Counted from the stretch's first letter, positions 25,936-36,776 are shown. The stretch is DNA of 64,000 nucleotides from Cryptomeria japonica (GCF_030272615.1 NC_081411.1:44715517-44779516), one strand, 5' to 3'. The notes: generated from the letters alone by a model not told the origin. Numbers and translations: made by a program.

Positions 25936-27133
25936 TGTTAGGTCCAACAAGGAAAGCTAATGTATTGAGAGGGGAGGGGTGAATCAGTACTTCAAAACTT
26001 TTCTCCAAAAACAATCTTACTGATAAACATAAACTGTAAACTACTAATCTCATAATATAAAGCTAACACATAATTATAGAAGTAACATTCATACACATTT
26101 CACTCCATAACACAAATATTTTGGTTACGTAGAAACTCCTGGTTAGAGAGAAAAACTACAGTGGGGATGGCACCCACAACTTCACTACTGCAATAATAAA
26201 GGTTGCTTGGTTAGAGCTACATGTTTAGCTATTTCTGATAGCTTACCCTGTTAGAAGTATCAAGATCTTTAGATCTACCTTGATAAAGGATTTTACAACA
26301 CTTATACAAAATGTTGTACCTGGTTAAAGGCTTTACAATTTATAGACTTTGTTAGAGTCTTTTACCCTGTTAAAGGTTTCTATTACAACTCAAATGATTC
26401 AATAAAATCTTTACAAATATCTACACCTTTGCATCTGAAATGTTATAGCAGATTCTATGTGGTCAATATGAAATTACCTTGCTCATAGCATACCTCAGTA
26501 ATTGATAAATCAACTTGGTAAACCCTTCTGTTTACTCTGTCCCTTAAACTGTTCTATGAAGACTTTCTTGGTGACCTCTGAATATCTCTGACAGTCATAG
26601 TAGTCACAACTCAATGTGTCCTTTTATGATTTTCCTTTTTCAACTTATCTATCACACACACATATCTCCTTTTTTTAATTCTCAAATCATTCTGTATAAA
26701 TAGATCTCTGGGACGGTGATTTGTTCATGCTTTGATCTTACAAACAAGATTCATCGAATGAATAAACATAGAAATTATTTCATTAGATAAACTTCCTCAA
26801 AATCATACAAAATCTTGAAGTGCAATTTCCTATGCAATAACTGTTCCCCGTTCTCGAATCTTGTAACACATTTCCACATATGTGTCTAGGTTCATTGAAT
26901 CTAGTAACATGTTTCTACTCAGTTCAGATTACTCAGTATACCTTCTTTGCTTCTCGGTAGACATAAAGCGTTACTCGGTAGACAGCTCGGTGTATGCTTA
27001 ACTCTGTGACTCCTTTCTTCTATAACTGACTGCTTTATTGCTTACCGACTTAATATTTCGGTAGTATTAACTGACTAGAGTATATAGGATGACTTTGGAC
27101 ATTAAACTAATGACAACTTAATAAATAATAATA
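25936..27133 (-). repeat. 5' LTR of the large non-autonomous LTR element
   Basis: Direct partner of 19110-20307. The primer-binding-site complement (TGGTATTAGAGC, complement of 25922-25933) lies next to its inner edge. Confidence 0.85.
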
Positions 27134-27138
27134 GTTGT

Positions 27139-28400
27139 TGCTAAATTTTCAAATCCTCCCAAGAGTGGAGGTTCATTCTTACTCTAGAGAAAAAATATTG
27201 AGGGGTACGAAAGCCTTTTTGTGGAATTTTAGGACATAAACCCAAGTAAAAAAAGCCAAAATAAGCCCTTGAATTTGAATAATTAGAGACAACCAAAGAT
27301 TGTATTTATTGAAAAGATTCCTTCTTAAAAGATAGAACCAACCAACCAAATCCAAGGCTTAAGGGCTTCCCAAACATGCTATATTCTTTTGGCAATAAAA
27401 TTATCCTTGATATGAACCACATATTTCATGACCATAAGGTTTTTAAAGCCAATCAGCTAGGAAACTAGAGTAAATGCAATGCCTACAAAGAGTTTTTTGG
27501 GCTTCATTTATAAAAGTAGCATGCACAATCCATTTAAAACAAAGAGATATCCCTTAGCACTAAGTGGAGAGAAGCCTATCACTGGTCATGTCCCATGGGA
27601 GACAAAAAAAAAAAACCCAAGAAAAATGGTTAAACCCCATGTGATCTTTTGAAGAGGCCAACAAAAAATCATGAAGTTTATCTAGGTTTATATAGGAAGC
27701 TTTGGATGGTTCCCAGTACGAGGAATAATGCACATGAGTGGCTGAAATAATTTAAGAGAAAACCTAAAATACACCAACTAATGAAAGTGGCTTGGTAATC
27801 TAGTAGTCAATTTTTTTCTCAATTTTTGTGAGGACCACATTCATAGGTCAAACATGAAGAAGATTGAAAGGTAAAAGGAATGCCTAGAAATCAAAATCTG
27901 TTTCCATACTAATCCACTTAGAGTCATAGCTGAGAAGCCAAGGAGGCATAAGAAGAATGGATTAATGATGACATTAAGTCTTAAGTCATTAAATAGTTGA
28001 ACTAGAAGCTAGGAAAAATATTTTGAGGCATTGAAGGCCCCATTTGATATTTTTCTCCTCTTCAATAAGTGTAATAAATGATTCATCCCCAAAATGGTAA
28101 TCAACAAATTGGTTAGATGACTCGACTGAGACAATTCCTCTAACTCTCTGAGAGGAGATAGAGTTTTCCAATAAATATCAAAACCCTTCAGCATAAAGCA
28201 CATACAAGGCTGGAGCAAGGGTGTAGCTCTTTTGGATGGATTAATGTAGCCCAAAATATTGACTATGGTATCTATTAATGGTGGTGTAAATGGAGGCATT
28301 TGCGAATGTCATTTTAATAGATTGAATAAAGCTAGGGCTAAATACTAGAGCGCCAAGAATGGCTAAAAATAAAGGGTCATTAAATGTGATCGCAATCCTT
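27139..28400 (-). mobile_element. LINE (L1-type) ORF2 remnant, reverse transcriptase and downstream part
   Basis: On the minus strand, from 28400 downward, frame fragments match plant LINE reverse transcriptase: FSPSFIQSIKMTFANAS, then LAPALYVLYAEGF (the QGCPLSP...LF block), then HFGDESFITLIEEEKNI where the FADD block sits, then LASSSTI. Further on come ATHVHYSSYWEPSKASY and CLPWDM, the region after the polymerase in plant LINEs. Stops and frameshifts are frequent and the FADD block itself is altered (HFGDE). This is an old dead copy, and the LTR element at 19110-27133 landed in it. Confidence 0.65.
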
Positions 28401-31008
28401 CCAAAAATAAATCTTTGTAACCTTGTGTGACTCTAATAAAAGTTATTTCACCCCCTAAAAGTCAATGTGATCATAAGGGTTGACTTAAAGCATTAGTCAA
28501 CCTTGTGTGAGTCTAACAAAAGTTAGTTTACCCCCAAATTAATAGGAATAATCTACAGCTGCAAGTTAGGCTCTATTTTGCAACTTTGCCTTTTATATAG
28601 AGGGTCAAAGGAAAAACCACTTTGTTTCATTCCCTTTTGGAGTGGTCACTTCTCCAAAGGCAAAACCCCTACAAAAAGAAAAACAAGATGCTTAGTGATT
28701 TCATGGGAGAAGATACTTTCACAAACACCTTAGGTTTCTACAAAAAAAAGAATGCAAGCACACAAGACACTTAAAACAAAAGGTTCTTTGTAATGTACTT
28801 AATTGAAATGTGCATTATTCTATAGATGAAATTACAAATACACCTAACTACCTCTACAAGCATGAATGGATTAGTACTCTCCAACTAATAACCCCAATTT
28901 GTAAGCACAAAGATTAGGACAACATAATAACAACAAGTAAAAGAAGGTGACAAACAAATAAAGAAGTTCTAAAAGATGGATGAACTTGCAAAATTACAGA
29001 TGCTAAAAGACGGACCAAAAAAGCATTAAGAGTTAACATAGATGGATAATAATAGGGAAAGATACACATCAAAATAGACATATATGTGCCAGAATAGATC
29101 AAATACATAAAAAAATTAAAAAATATAGAAAATTAAAAAAATCCTATTGAACTAGAGGTGCACGAAAATAAAACATAGATGCGTTAGGACCTATCATAGA
29201 TACAACAAAAACATATCATAATAGAATTGTAGAAAACTAGAAATGTGGGGATATAAGTTGTAAACATATTAATAACGATCATAGACACATCCAAAATAAT
29301 TAGAAACATAGTAATAATCAAGATTCGATAGAAGAAACATAAAAGTAATAGTAATTGGTAGAAATGTAAATTCAGTAAAAAAATGATGCAAAATTTGGCA
29401 AACAAAAACCTCAAAAGAAAATGCTAGAACTAAGGGACAAGGGTTCGCTACCTAATGTGTCATAATGTATATGCTAAATTTGAACAACTCAATATTGCAA
29501 AGCCTAGTTCCAACCACAAAATCATAGATCTACAATGAAATTCAACAACACATCATTGAAGAACCCCAAAACATGCAAAACCATAAAATAACTCGAATGA
29601 TGCCTTCACACATTCACATGGATTTGAATTTCATTGTTCTCCTATCTCCATTGGTTTTTCTTTGATATGATTGCTCTCATATTTTTATGCTTGCACAAGA
29701 GCTCAATGGTGAACAAATGTGGTTGTGATCATGTAGCTTGGTGTAGGGTAAAGTCAATTTAGCATAATATAAGTATGCTCCAAGGTTGATTGATTGAAAG
29801 GAGAAAGGATGAAGCCTCTTATATAAAGATTGTCATAAAAATGGAGGGATAAGATAGAGAGGTGGGATAAAAGATGGTTGTCTTAGATTGAAGGGTGGGT
29901 AGAGGAAATAATAAAATAAAGGGAGTGGTTAAGATAAATGAGGAGAAAAAGATAAATGAATGAATTAATTAAATTAAAGAACTTATTTAATTAATAGAGG
30001 GAGGGCCATACAATTTAAACAAGTAAAATATTTATTTAATTTGGGAGAAAGGGAATTTAAATAAATAAAAAATATTTATTTAAATTATGATAGAAAAAGG
30101 GCTTAAAAGAGATTTAGTGAATTAATTAAATAAATAAATAAATAAATAAAAATTTAATTAATAGAAAAAAAATGGATAATTAAATAAATAAAAAATATTC
30201 ATTAAATTAGACTAGGACAATGTTAAGTGTCTATGGATGAAAACAACAATCAATATTTAATATGATAGACAAAGACGTCAAAAATAATGAAACTACCTCA
30301 AATTTACATAGATTTGAAAATATCTTTAAGACCTATTACACAACATAAATATTCTTTAGAATGAAAAAAAAAACATTTAAATTATTTAAAAAAACTATAA
30401 GACAATTAAAATTAGTTTTTTATGGCTTTCCCTAAACTCATGAATAATGTAAAGTGAACTTGTAAATCTAAAAATTAAATTATTACAAAGATTTAAAAAT
30501 AGAATTATTACAAAAGAGATTATAATCATATATTTATTTATTAATATTTTATATATTAAAATCTTACTAAACATATGTGTATGGAAAAGAAGGAAAGGGG
30601 TGAGACCATTGGAGTCAATATGGAGCTAAAGTCCAAAATATAAACAAGATCTTTAGATGGCTAAAACAATAACAAAGAGAAGTAAAAGATCTCGATCATC
30701 TGATTTATTTCATACCATTATACTAATTTTTCATTCATAATTATTTTAATATATAATATCTTAAATGTCTATTGAATCCTCTTCCCTATCATCAAATATA
30801 TTACAAACTTTTTCAAAACTATAAGTATATAAAAAAGCAACAACAGATAAATACAAATAATATTAATGACCGATTTGGTCGTGACAAGCCCCTTTCCATG
30901 GCAAACTGGCATACGTAGTGTCTGCATGTATTTTTCTGCTTGACTGAGGTTTGTACATATACTGTAATATATTAATTACTAGGCACACACTGTCACGAAA
31001 ATTTACTA
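28401..31008. other. A+T-rich DNA between the LINE remnant and COMT copy 2
   Basis: No gene seen. Bases 29930-30190 are runs of AATAAATAAATA and TATTTATTTAA, possibly part of an LTR. The last 150 bases (30860-31008) are the 3' flank of COMT copy 2 and align with the 3' flanks of copies 3 and 4 (shared GTGACAAGCCC and TTTTTCTGCTTGACTGAGGTT). Confidence 0.5.
28421..28537. repeat. Short direct repeat, about 38 bp, 79 bp apart
   Basis: ACCTTGTGTGACTCTAATAA at 28421 recurs as ACCTTGTGTGAGTCTAACAA at 28500, each followed by AAGTTA-TT-ACCCCC. It lies at the upstream edge of the LINE remnant. Confidence 0.6.
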
Positions 31009-34000
31009 CTACTGCGTGGATAGTTTAAAGGTAGAGACCGTGACGCTATCTGGCAACCACCAAAGATACTCTGCATGGCTCTTGTATTCAGAGGTCTCAA
31101 GTTCTTCTGGATGCGTTTTCACATATTTCCTAAAGTCGGCGGGTCCAATGATGGGCCCCATATTGTCTGCACATATTCCGCTGCCATTTCCCACCAACGC
31201 ATTTTCCTTCAATAGAAGATAGTCTGGCATATAGCGGTCTTTCCAGTGGTCGAGGAAAACGAAATCAAAGTATGGGGAATTCATCTCCTCCAGAAATTTC
31301 TTGGCTACGTCAATACGCTCATTGAATTTTCCTTCCACCACATCCACTTTGGACGACAGCCCTGCAAAACATACACTCTTTTTTAGTATAGGTTTTCGAT
31401 TTGGACCATACCCAGGTAAATGTAGGCTCAGCTTTAGAAAACTATATCTTTAATGTAATAGACCCAAAACTCAAAGCAAATTGGACGAGGCTTTATTATA
31501 TGTAAGTCCAGCGAATAAAAATCAAATTCAACGAACTAACTCCCTGAAACATCATAAAAAATGTTATGTAGTAAAGCCAAAAGGCTCAGCAGTCGGAGGT
31601 AGGTTCAGTTTTCTTTTTCTCCCAGTGTAATGAATGGTATCTTAATTCCTCTTAAATATCATTACATTTTGGCAATTAAATTATTATTTTCCAAATAAGA
31701 TAATAATTTAGTCCATATTTTGAATTCTATTATGAAGAATAGTGTTTTAGTTGTTTTTAAATATCATTTAATTTAATAATCAATTATAAATTTCTACTTG
31801 TAAACTTTCTAACGTGATCGGTGATGCACACACCATCCGACTCCACGAACCGGTAAGGACCTCATCCCCACACTTCACTAAGGCCTGCGAGCACAATGAC
31901 CCAGTAAAAATTTGAGCATTGGTGGCCACTTCACCAAAAAAAATCTTTTAACCATGACACTATATGTCCAAAGACATACCACATCTTAGTTACTCTTAAA
32001 TATCATTACATTTAACAATTAAATTATTGTTTTTTTAAATAAGATCATAATTTAGTAAACATTGCAAACTCTATTATAAACAAGAGATGCAAAGCATCAT
32101 GTTCCTACCGAGTGGTAAAAATGTGGATGGTATCAAAGTCAGTTGAAATGATTGTCATATGTTGTTTTCTGCATTTTAACTAAAACATTAGAGAACAAAT
32201 TTTGTATGTGCAGTGGTCGATTAGCATAATTGTGGTCATGATTTTTAGATCTTTAAATTTGTATTTGGTGAATGGTTTGCAAGTTTCAGTTGTGTTGGGC
32301 GTTGAACGAGCCTGTTGATAATTCTGCTTAAACAATAGAATGTAACAATAACCAAAATCAGCCCTCATATACGGTGAAAGGTCAGACATTACGATAAGGC
32401 TATCTACTACTATAAGAAAGAACCAAAAGATAAATCCAAAGATATGAAAGGGGCACAAAATCGAAGAAAGTAGCAATGGCATGGCAGAAAGAACCTAGGC
32501 TTTGGTACAGAATGCAAATTTCCATTCCTATAGAATGTACGTGCCATGCCCTAAAACGTATGAGCCCAAGTATATGTTAAGATAAATGTCACCCATGTGA
32601 CCAAAATTAAGTGTCCAACTGCATGAATTATATGCTTCCACATTTTGCATACATGTCTATCAGAGCGTTTGCAACTAAGATATCTAACTTAATTCATCTC
32701 TACTTCATGCTTTGATGGATGTGTATACCCTGTTTTAAAGCTCCCATTTTGGCACAGGCATGGACGACACTAGCAAAGGTTGTGAAATCTAGCTTTAAAC
32801 CTGCCAGTTGAATTTGTGTGAAAGTTTCTAAAGCCTTCTCACAAAATCCATTTTGCATACATGTCTACCAAGGCAATTGAAACTACAACATCTGACAAAA
32901 GTCCTTTATCCTCTATTCTTGTATGGATGTCTATACCCTATTCCAAAGCTCCTATTTTTGTAGAGGGCGCAGTGAGGACGGTAGCAAAGGTTGTGGAATT
33001 TGTCTCTACACCCGCCAATTGCATTTCATTTAAGGTTTCTAAAGCTTTTCCAAAAGATCCATTTTCTACACATCCCACAATCATGGCATTCCACGAAACC
33101 ATATTTCTTTGAGACATTCTGCCAAACCGTTGGCATGCCTTTTGTATTCTTCCACATTTTGCATACATTTGTTATATGATTTGTCTGCAATTAGGGGTAG
33201 TAATAAATCATCACAAAAGCTAGTTAATGGAGAATATTGTAGGCATTTTATCAAATACGGTTCATCTAGTAAGGAGAATCAATCTTTTGCTGTGTGTGAA
33301 GGGAAGCTCCTTTCTCATGACCTGCCCTTTCTGTTTGATGTCCCTTCTTATATGCATGGGATAAGTGAGAGAGGGTAGCAGTGGATGTACACTATTACAG
33401 ATATATGGGATTGAGCGCCTGGATTTTGCTAAAATGTCTTCTTTGATGCGGTTGGTAGAGTAATGTCCATTTACTTATGGGATTTTTGCTGTAACTGTTT
33501 TTCCTTTTTTCAAATCTTTTGTTTTCATCACTTTTTTTTATGATTTTGAGTTTTATGCGATAGTGTTTGTGGTGTAGGATTGTTGAGCGATCATCAATTA
33601 TGATACTATACACAATAACATTAGGAGAAAAGTAGATTTTATCCTCTCAGCAAACAAAACAAGAGCTTCATCTTCTCTACCTCTTTTGCAAATTCCATCA
33701 ATAAGGGTGTTGTCTGTAACAATATCAGAAAAACAATGTAGATGATAAGGGTGTCATCTGTAACAATATCAGAAAAACAATGTAGATGGTAGAAAGCTGA
33801 ATTTGAGAACTTGCAGTTTGTTTATGTATAGCATGCATAATGTGGGTATTGGGGAGGAGTTCAAGCTGATTTTTGTAACAGAAACACAATTATTCATCAG
33901 AAAAAGAAAAGACCAAAAGACCATAACTGATAGCAGAAACACCAAAAGGGATCCTAACAGATTCCTGATTTTGAAGCAAACAAACAATATCAAAGACAAA

Positions 34001-36107
34001 ATATGCATTCCTGAGTTTGAAGCAAACAAACAATATCATAGACAAAATATGCAGGAATTCTAAATGTTTCCAGAAGATGTTTTCAGAAGTTTTCTAAATG
34101 TTTCCAGAAGATGTTTTCAGAAGTTTCATATGTTTCCAGAAGATGTTTCCAGAAGTTTCATAGTTTCGGGAAGTTTCTACTTAGATTTAAGTTATATTTT
34201 TTACAAATAAAATTAACGACATTGTCCAATGGAAATTAGGATAAATAATTTTATACTAATTATTAAATTTGTTTAAAATCAAAACATTTGAAAAAAAATA
34301 AGAAGTTCAAAAATACATTACTGTGATTGGATGGCTTAAAATAATAAATGCATCACACGGATGCTATAGTATCCTGCCGGCACAGCAGGAACTAATAAGA
34401 ATAGCTTCATTCTCATGAACTGGGTTCTTGTGGCAACAAGCCGCTTCTTCTACAGAATTTGCTCCAATACAGAGAAGTTTAGATCAACTGGAGGCTCTAT
34501 CAAATAAGTTAGCTAAAACTTCGAGGCTTGAAATGCCCAACCACAATTTTGCAGCAACAAATCTTTTGGCTCGTGAAAGGAGAAATGCAGAACAGCTTCC
34601 ATGTGATTTGAAATCATTTCAACTGAGGACAACTTGAGTTGTCTTTCCTGTCAAAGCAGCGTATGTGGAGGTACGTGATCAGCAGGTTCATGAAATGGCA
34701 ATGCTCTCTGCAATACAAGCAGCCCATCTGGAAAATTTGTGGAGTTTTGATGGCTACATGTTGCAAGTTCTTGAGGATGATTGGGAAAAGGAAAACCGGG
34801 CTTTTGGCTCAATCTGAGTCCTTTTTCAACCTTTATGTCTTTTTAGCTTATAGATCTATCTGGTCTGGAAGACCATTATGAAGACATCCAGGGACGAGCT
34901 ATTTATGCATTCGAAGTTATTCTTGGATTGGCTAGGTTGGAGGTTACTGCCGCAGGGTCATTTTTCCTTTGTTTTCCGAGTATATGATGTAAGATCAAGC
35001 CCAAGTTCAGAAGAGGTTAAGGATTGAGAAAATTCAAACACTAGAAGCTCATCTAGGCTTTAAATTTTTTTGCAATCTGTATCTATCTTTCCATGATTGT
35101 GTCTGTTGGGTTTTTATGATTTTGGTTGATTGGCCTTGGCTCCTACTTTTGTTTGGTTGAGCTTTGCTCCCTGGCTGTCTTTAGTGTTTAGTTGTTATGT
35201 CGTAAAAAGGGCGGTTGAGTTTGGCACCAACTTCCTCTCTCTTCTTCTTGTGGTTGAGCAAGGCTTTTAGTTAGGCTCCATGTCCTAGTTATTTATTTGG
35301 GTCTTTATGTTGAGTTTCAATCCATGTAATTAGGTCTTCTAGTTCCCTATATTTATTCTATACGTAAATCTCATTCCTATTATATATTGGAAAAAAAAAG
35401 AACAGCATTTTAGTTGTTTATAAAACACGATCAAGTCTAATTTCTCTCTTCAAATTATATGAAAACGGCATTTGACCACGTTGAAGTATATGTGAGAAGA
35501 TGATACCTAAATCTGCCATCTTTAGAATAAAAAATCTCAGATCTAAGTCACACTTATTTTACCTATCTAAAAATTGCAATAATTGTTGAGTGCAGTAGCA
35601 AAAACATGGAAATTATATAGAAAATATGATGGCGTAAGATAGTGATTTTACAACTCATCTATCGAAAACCAGAAGCTTGTCACTCTCTTAATTAAACGCA
35701 GTACCTGCGTGCTCGATAATTTGCCTGGCGATGTTGCAATTCTCTGCGCTCATCTCAAAAGACAGAATTTTACTGCCCTCCTTGTGCAGCTGCGAAGCAA
35801 TTCTCACAGCAGAATACCCGCATAATGTCCCGAGTTCAAGAACCACCCTTGGATTATATTTCTCAAGGGCCATATCTAAAATGGGTCCTTTGTCATCGCC
35901 AATGTTCATCAGCCAACCAGAGGCTTTTGCATAGGCATCCATTACATTTAACACAGACAGAGGATTGTCCTTTTCAGCCGTTTTAACGACATGGTCGAGC
36001 AAAGCTTTCTCTCGGCCGTCCCCTGCTTGACCTGTCGCAACGAGCTGCTTCATGTTCATCATTACTTTCAGGAAGGAAAAAGCGGTGGACAGAGCTGCGA
36101 GTGCCAT
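31009..36107 (-). CDS. COMT: Animal-type catechol O-methyltransferase-like, copy 2 (intact, two exons)
   Basis: Predicted to methylate a catechol hydroxyl using S-adenosylmethionine and Mg2+; the substrate in this plant is unknown. Exon 1 is 36107 down to 35705 and exon 2 is 31361 down to 31009, a 251-residue product (rat soluble COMT 221, membrane form 264). The intron, 31362-35704, is GT-AG and phase 1. Residues 1-22 are hydrophobic to amphipathic and may anchor it weakly to a membrane. The SAM-binding core is [16 protein letters not shown] (about 89-104), near-identical in pattern to the animal VLLELGAYCGYSAVRMA. Metal and catalytic residues by family: Asp172 and Lys175 in FLDHWKDRY, Asp200-Asn201 in ADN, Glu232 in AEYL. 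All are present. The ATG at 36107 is shared with copy 4 (MALAALST). About 86 percent identical to copy 4 by eye. It is unrelated to plant caffeic-acid COMT, which is a larger and different family. Confidence 0.9.
31633..32090. repeat. Direct repeat in the copy-2 intron
   Basis: Block 31633-31745 recurs diverged at 31978-32090 (shared CTTAAATATCATTACATTT, AATTAAATTATT, AAATAAGAT-ATAATTTAGT, CTCTATTAT). The block exists once in the introns of copies 3 and 4, so it duplicated within copy 2. Confidence 0.6.
32640..33190 (-). pseudogene. Pentatricopeptide-repeat (PPR) protein fragment
   Basis: On the minus strand, 33168-32938 reads as classical plant PPR repeats: MYAKCGRIQKACQRFGRM, then NMVSWNAMIVG, then ALETLNEMQLAGVETNSTTFATVL. 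Further down, with stops and frame changes, come ALVDMYAK (about 32865) and a second decayed stretch to about 32640 in which the same repeat order recurs. PPR proteins bind organellar RNA and usually have ten or more repeats; only about three to five survive here, with no start and no targeting peptide. It is a dead fragment lying inside the intron of COMT copy 2 on the same strand. Confidence 0.75.
33701..33788. repeat. 44-bp tandem duplication
   Basis: ATAAGGGTGTTGTCTGTAAC... at 33701-33744 is repeated at 33745-33788 with one change, so it is recent. Confidence 0.85.
33961..34052. repeat. 46-bp tandem duplication
   Basis: ATTCCTGATTTTGAAGCAAA... at 33961-34006 is repeated at 34007-34052 with two changes. 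Confidence 0.85.
34060..34172. repeat. Short tandem array of TGTTTCCAGAAGATGTTTTC units
   Basis: TGTTTCCAGAAGATGTT followed by TTCAGAAGTTT recurs three times at spacings of roughly 33 to 38 bases, and the last unit is shortened. Confidence 0.75.
34428..34815 (+). pseudogene. NUP93: Fragment of nucleoporin NUP93 (Nic96 family)
   Basis: Bases 34428-34637 read EFAPIQRSLDQLEALSNKL, LEMPNHNFAATNLLARERR, NAEQLPCDLKSFQLRTT. This matches, from memory, the N-terminal region of plant NUP93 (FPPLQRNLDQLEALSKKL...AATRLLARE...NAEQLARDLKSFELKTT). After a stop and a frame change it continues QQVHEMAMLSAIQ and YMLQVLEDDWEKEN to about 34815, again in family order. Similarity then ends, so about 130 of the roughly 850 residues are present. 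No intron is seen within the stretch, which would fit a retroposed fragment, but the intron positions of the parent gene are unknown to me. It sits opposite in orientation to the COMT gene. Confidence 0.8.
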
Positions 36108-36530
36108 GTTGAACTGTAATAAAAATGTTTGTATTGGGGACTTGTCTACGATGTATATTTATTGTAATAAATCCTACTGTAGATCTTTCCAGGGACAACG
36201 TAAAGAGGACGATTGCGGTAATACAAACTGTCAATTCTTGGAGCTCTCGTATTAGAAAAACTTTGCTGGTGTGAAATTTCATTCGCCCATGATCGAAGAT
36301 CTGGCGTACAGAAATCTGCAAACTCGTTGTCTTTTACGTTCATTCTCTACGCTACCTTGTGATGTTGGGTGTACCAACCACAGATGTGAGGTCTAAGAGA
36401 CCTGGCACACGTCATAAGTGAGGAAAGACCTGTGAGTAGCCAAGGGCAATATTAGTTGAAGAGACCAATGTGAGTCCTTTGCTTTGTAAATGTGATGGCT
36501 ATGATGGCGTATTTAAAATTTTAAAAAGAT
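36108..36530 (-). promoter_or_regulatory. Promoter region of COMT copy 2
   Basis: The DNA upstream of the copy-2 ATG is conserved with that of copies 3 and 4. Shared blocks include the complement of CGCCCATGA (about 36287-36295), CTGGCGTA (about 36301) and GATGTGAGGTCT (about 36384). A TATA-like AATAAATATA lies at about 36153-36162 on the minus strand, some 45-55 bases before the ATG, which implies a short 5' leader. Confidence 0.5.
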
Positions 36531-36570
36531 TGATCACATAAAATGGAAGAGTTTTTTAAATATATTGATA

Positions 36571-36776
36571 TTTTGAAGGGTAATATTCAATAGCGAACAA
36601 TAATTAGATAAATCATTGTTTTATAGATAGGGTTGATTGTCAAAATTTAGATCTAAGAGAAGGAGATTTTTGTAAATAGTTTTTTGAAAGCTAATTTTGA
36701 ATAGTGAAAAATAATTATATAAAAAATTGTTTTATAGATGAGATTGATTGTCAAATTTGGAAGCTGAAAGTAATGG
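36571..36776. repeat. Tandem repeat, two units, period about 111 bp
   Basis: TTTTGAAGGGTAATATTCAA at 36571 and TTTTGAAAGCTAATTTTGAA at 36682 start two aligned units that share ATTGTTTTATAGAT and GATTGATTGTCAAA-TT. Confidence 0.65.

Larger units (their letters stand above)
19110..27133 (-). mobile_element. Large LTR element without recognisable polymerase, broken
   Basis: An 8.0-kb minus-strand element with two direct LTRs, each 1198 bp, flanked by the target duplication GTTGT (19105-19109 and 27134-27138). In its own orientation the right LTR is 5'. It is followed by a primer-binding site close to the initiator-Met type (complement of 25922-25933, TGGTATTAGAGC). A polypurine tract (complement of about 20308-20325, AAAAAGGGGAGAT) lies before the left LTR. 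The interior carries a gag-like region and a second long coding region of unknown function. No protease, integrase, reverse transcriptase or RNase H was recognised, so it resembles a large non-autonomous (LARD-like) element. Coding is broken in about half a dozen places. The LTRs differ at about 68 of 1198 positions by eye (5 to 6 percent), mostly transitions. Confidence 0.85.
32091..35397. other. Copy-2-specific 3.3-kb block in the COMT intron
   Basis: Compared with the short introns of copies 3 and 4, sequence similarity stops near 32090 and seems to resume near 35398 (AGAACAGCATTTTAGTTGTTT, similar to the native intron at 31735). The block between has a poly(A)-like GGAAAAAAAAAG at its right edge and contains gene fragments on both strands plus three tandem duplications. 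A single insertion is one reading, and several events are equally possible. No clean target duplication was found. Confidence 0.4.

Noticed and set aside
32938-33168. PPR-coding frame as a real gene
   Set aside because: Only two to three repeats with no start, targeting peptide or continuation. The neighbouring repeats contain stops.
33109-33378. 89-codon + strand frame in the COMT copy-2 intron
   Set aside because: Overlaps the antisense of the PPR fragment at its start and has no recognisable domain.
35688-35704. Extension of COMT copy-2 exon 1 past the splice donor (extra residues after HAG)
   Set aside because: The frame runs a few codons into the intron. The CACGCAG/GT donor is shared with copy 4, and the reading continues correctly in exon 2.
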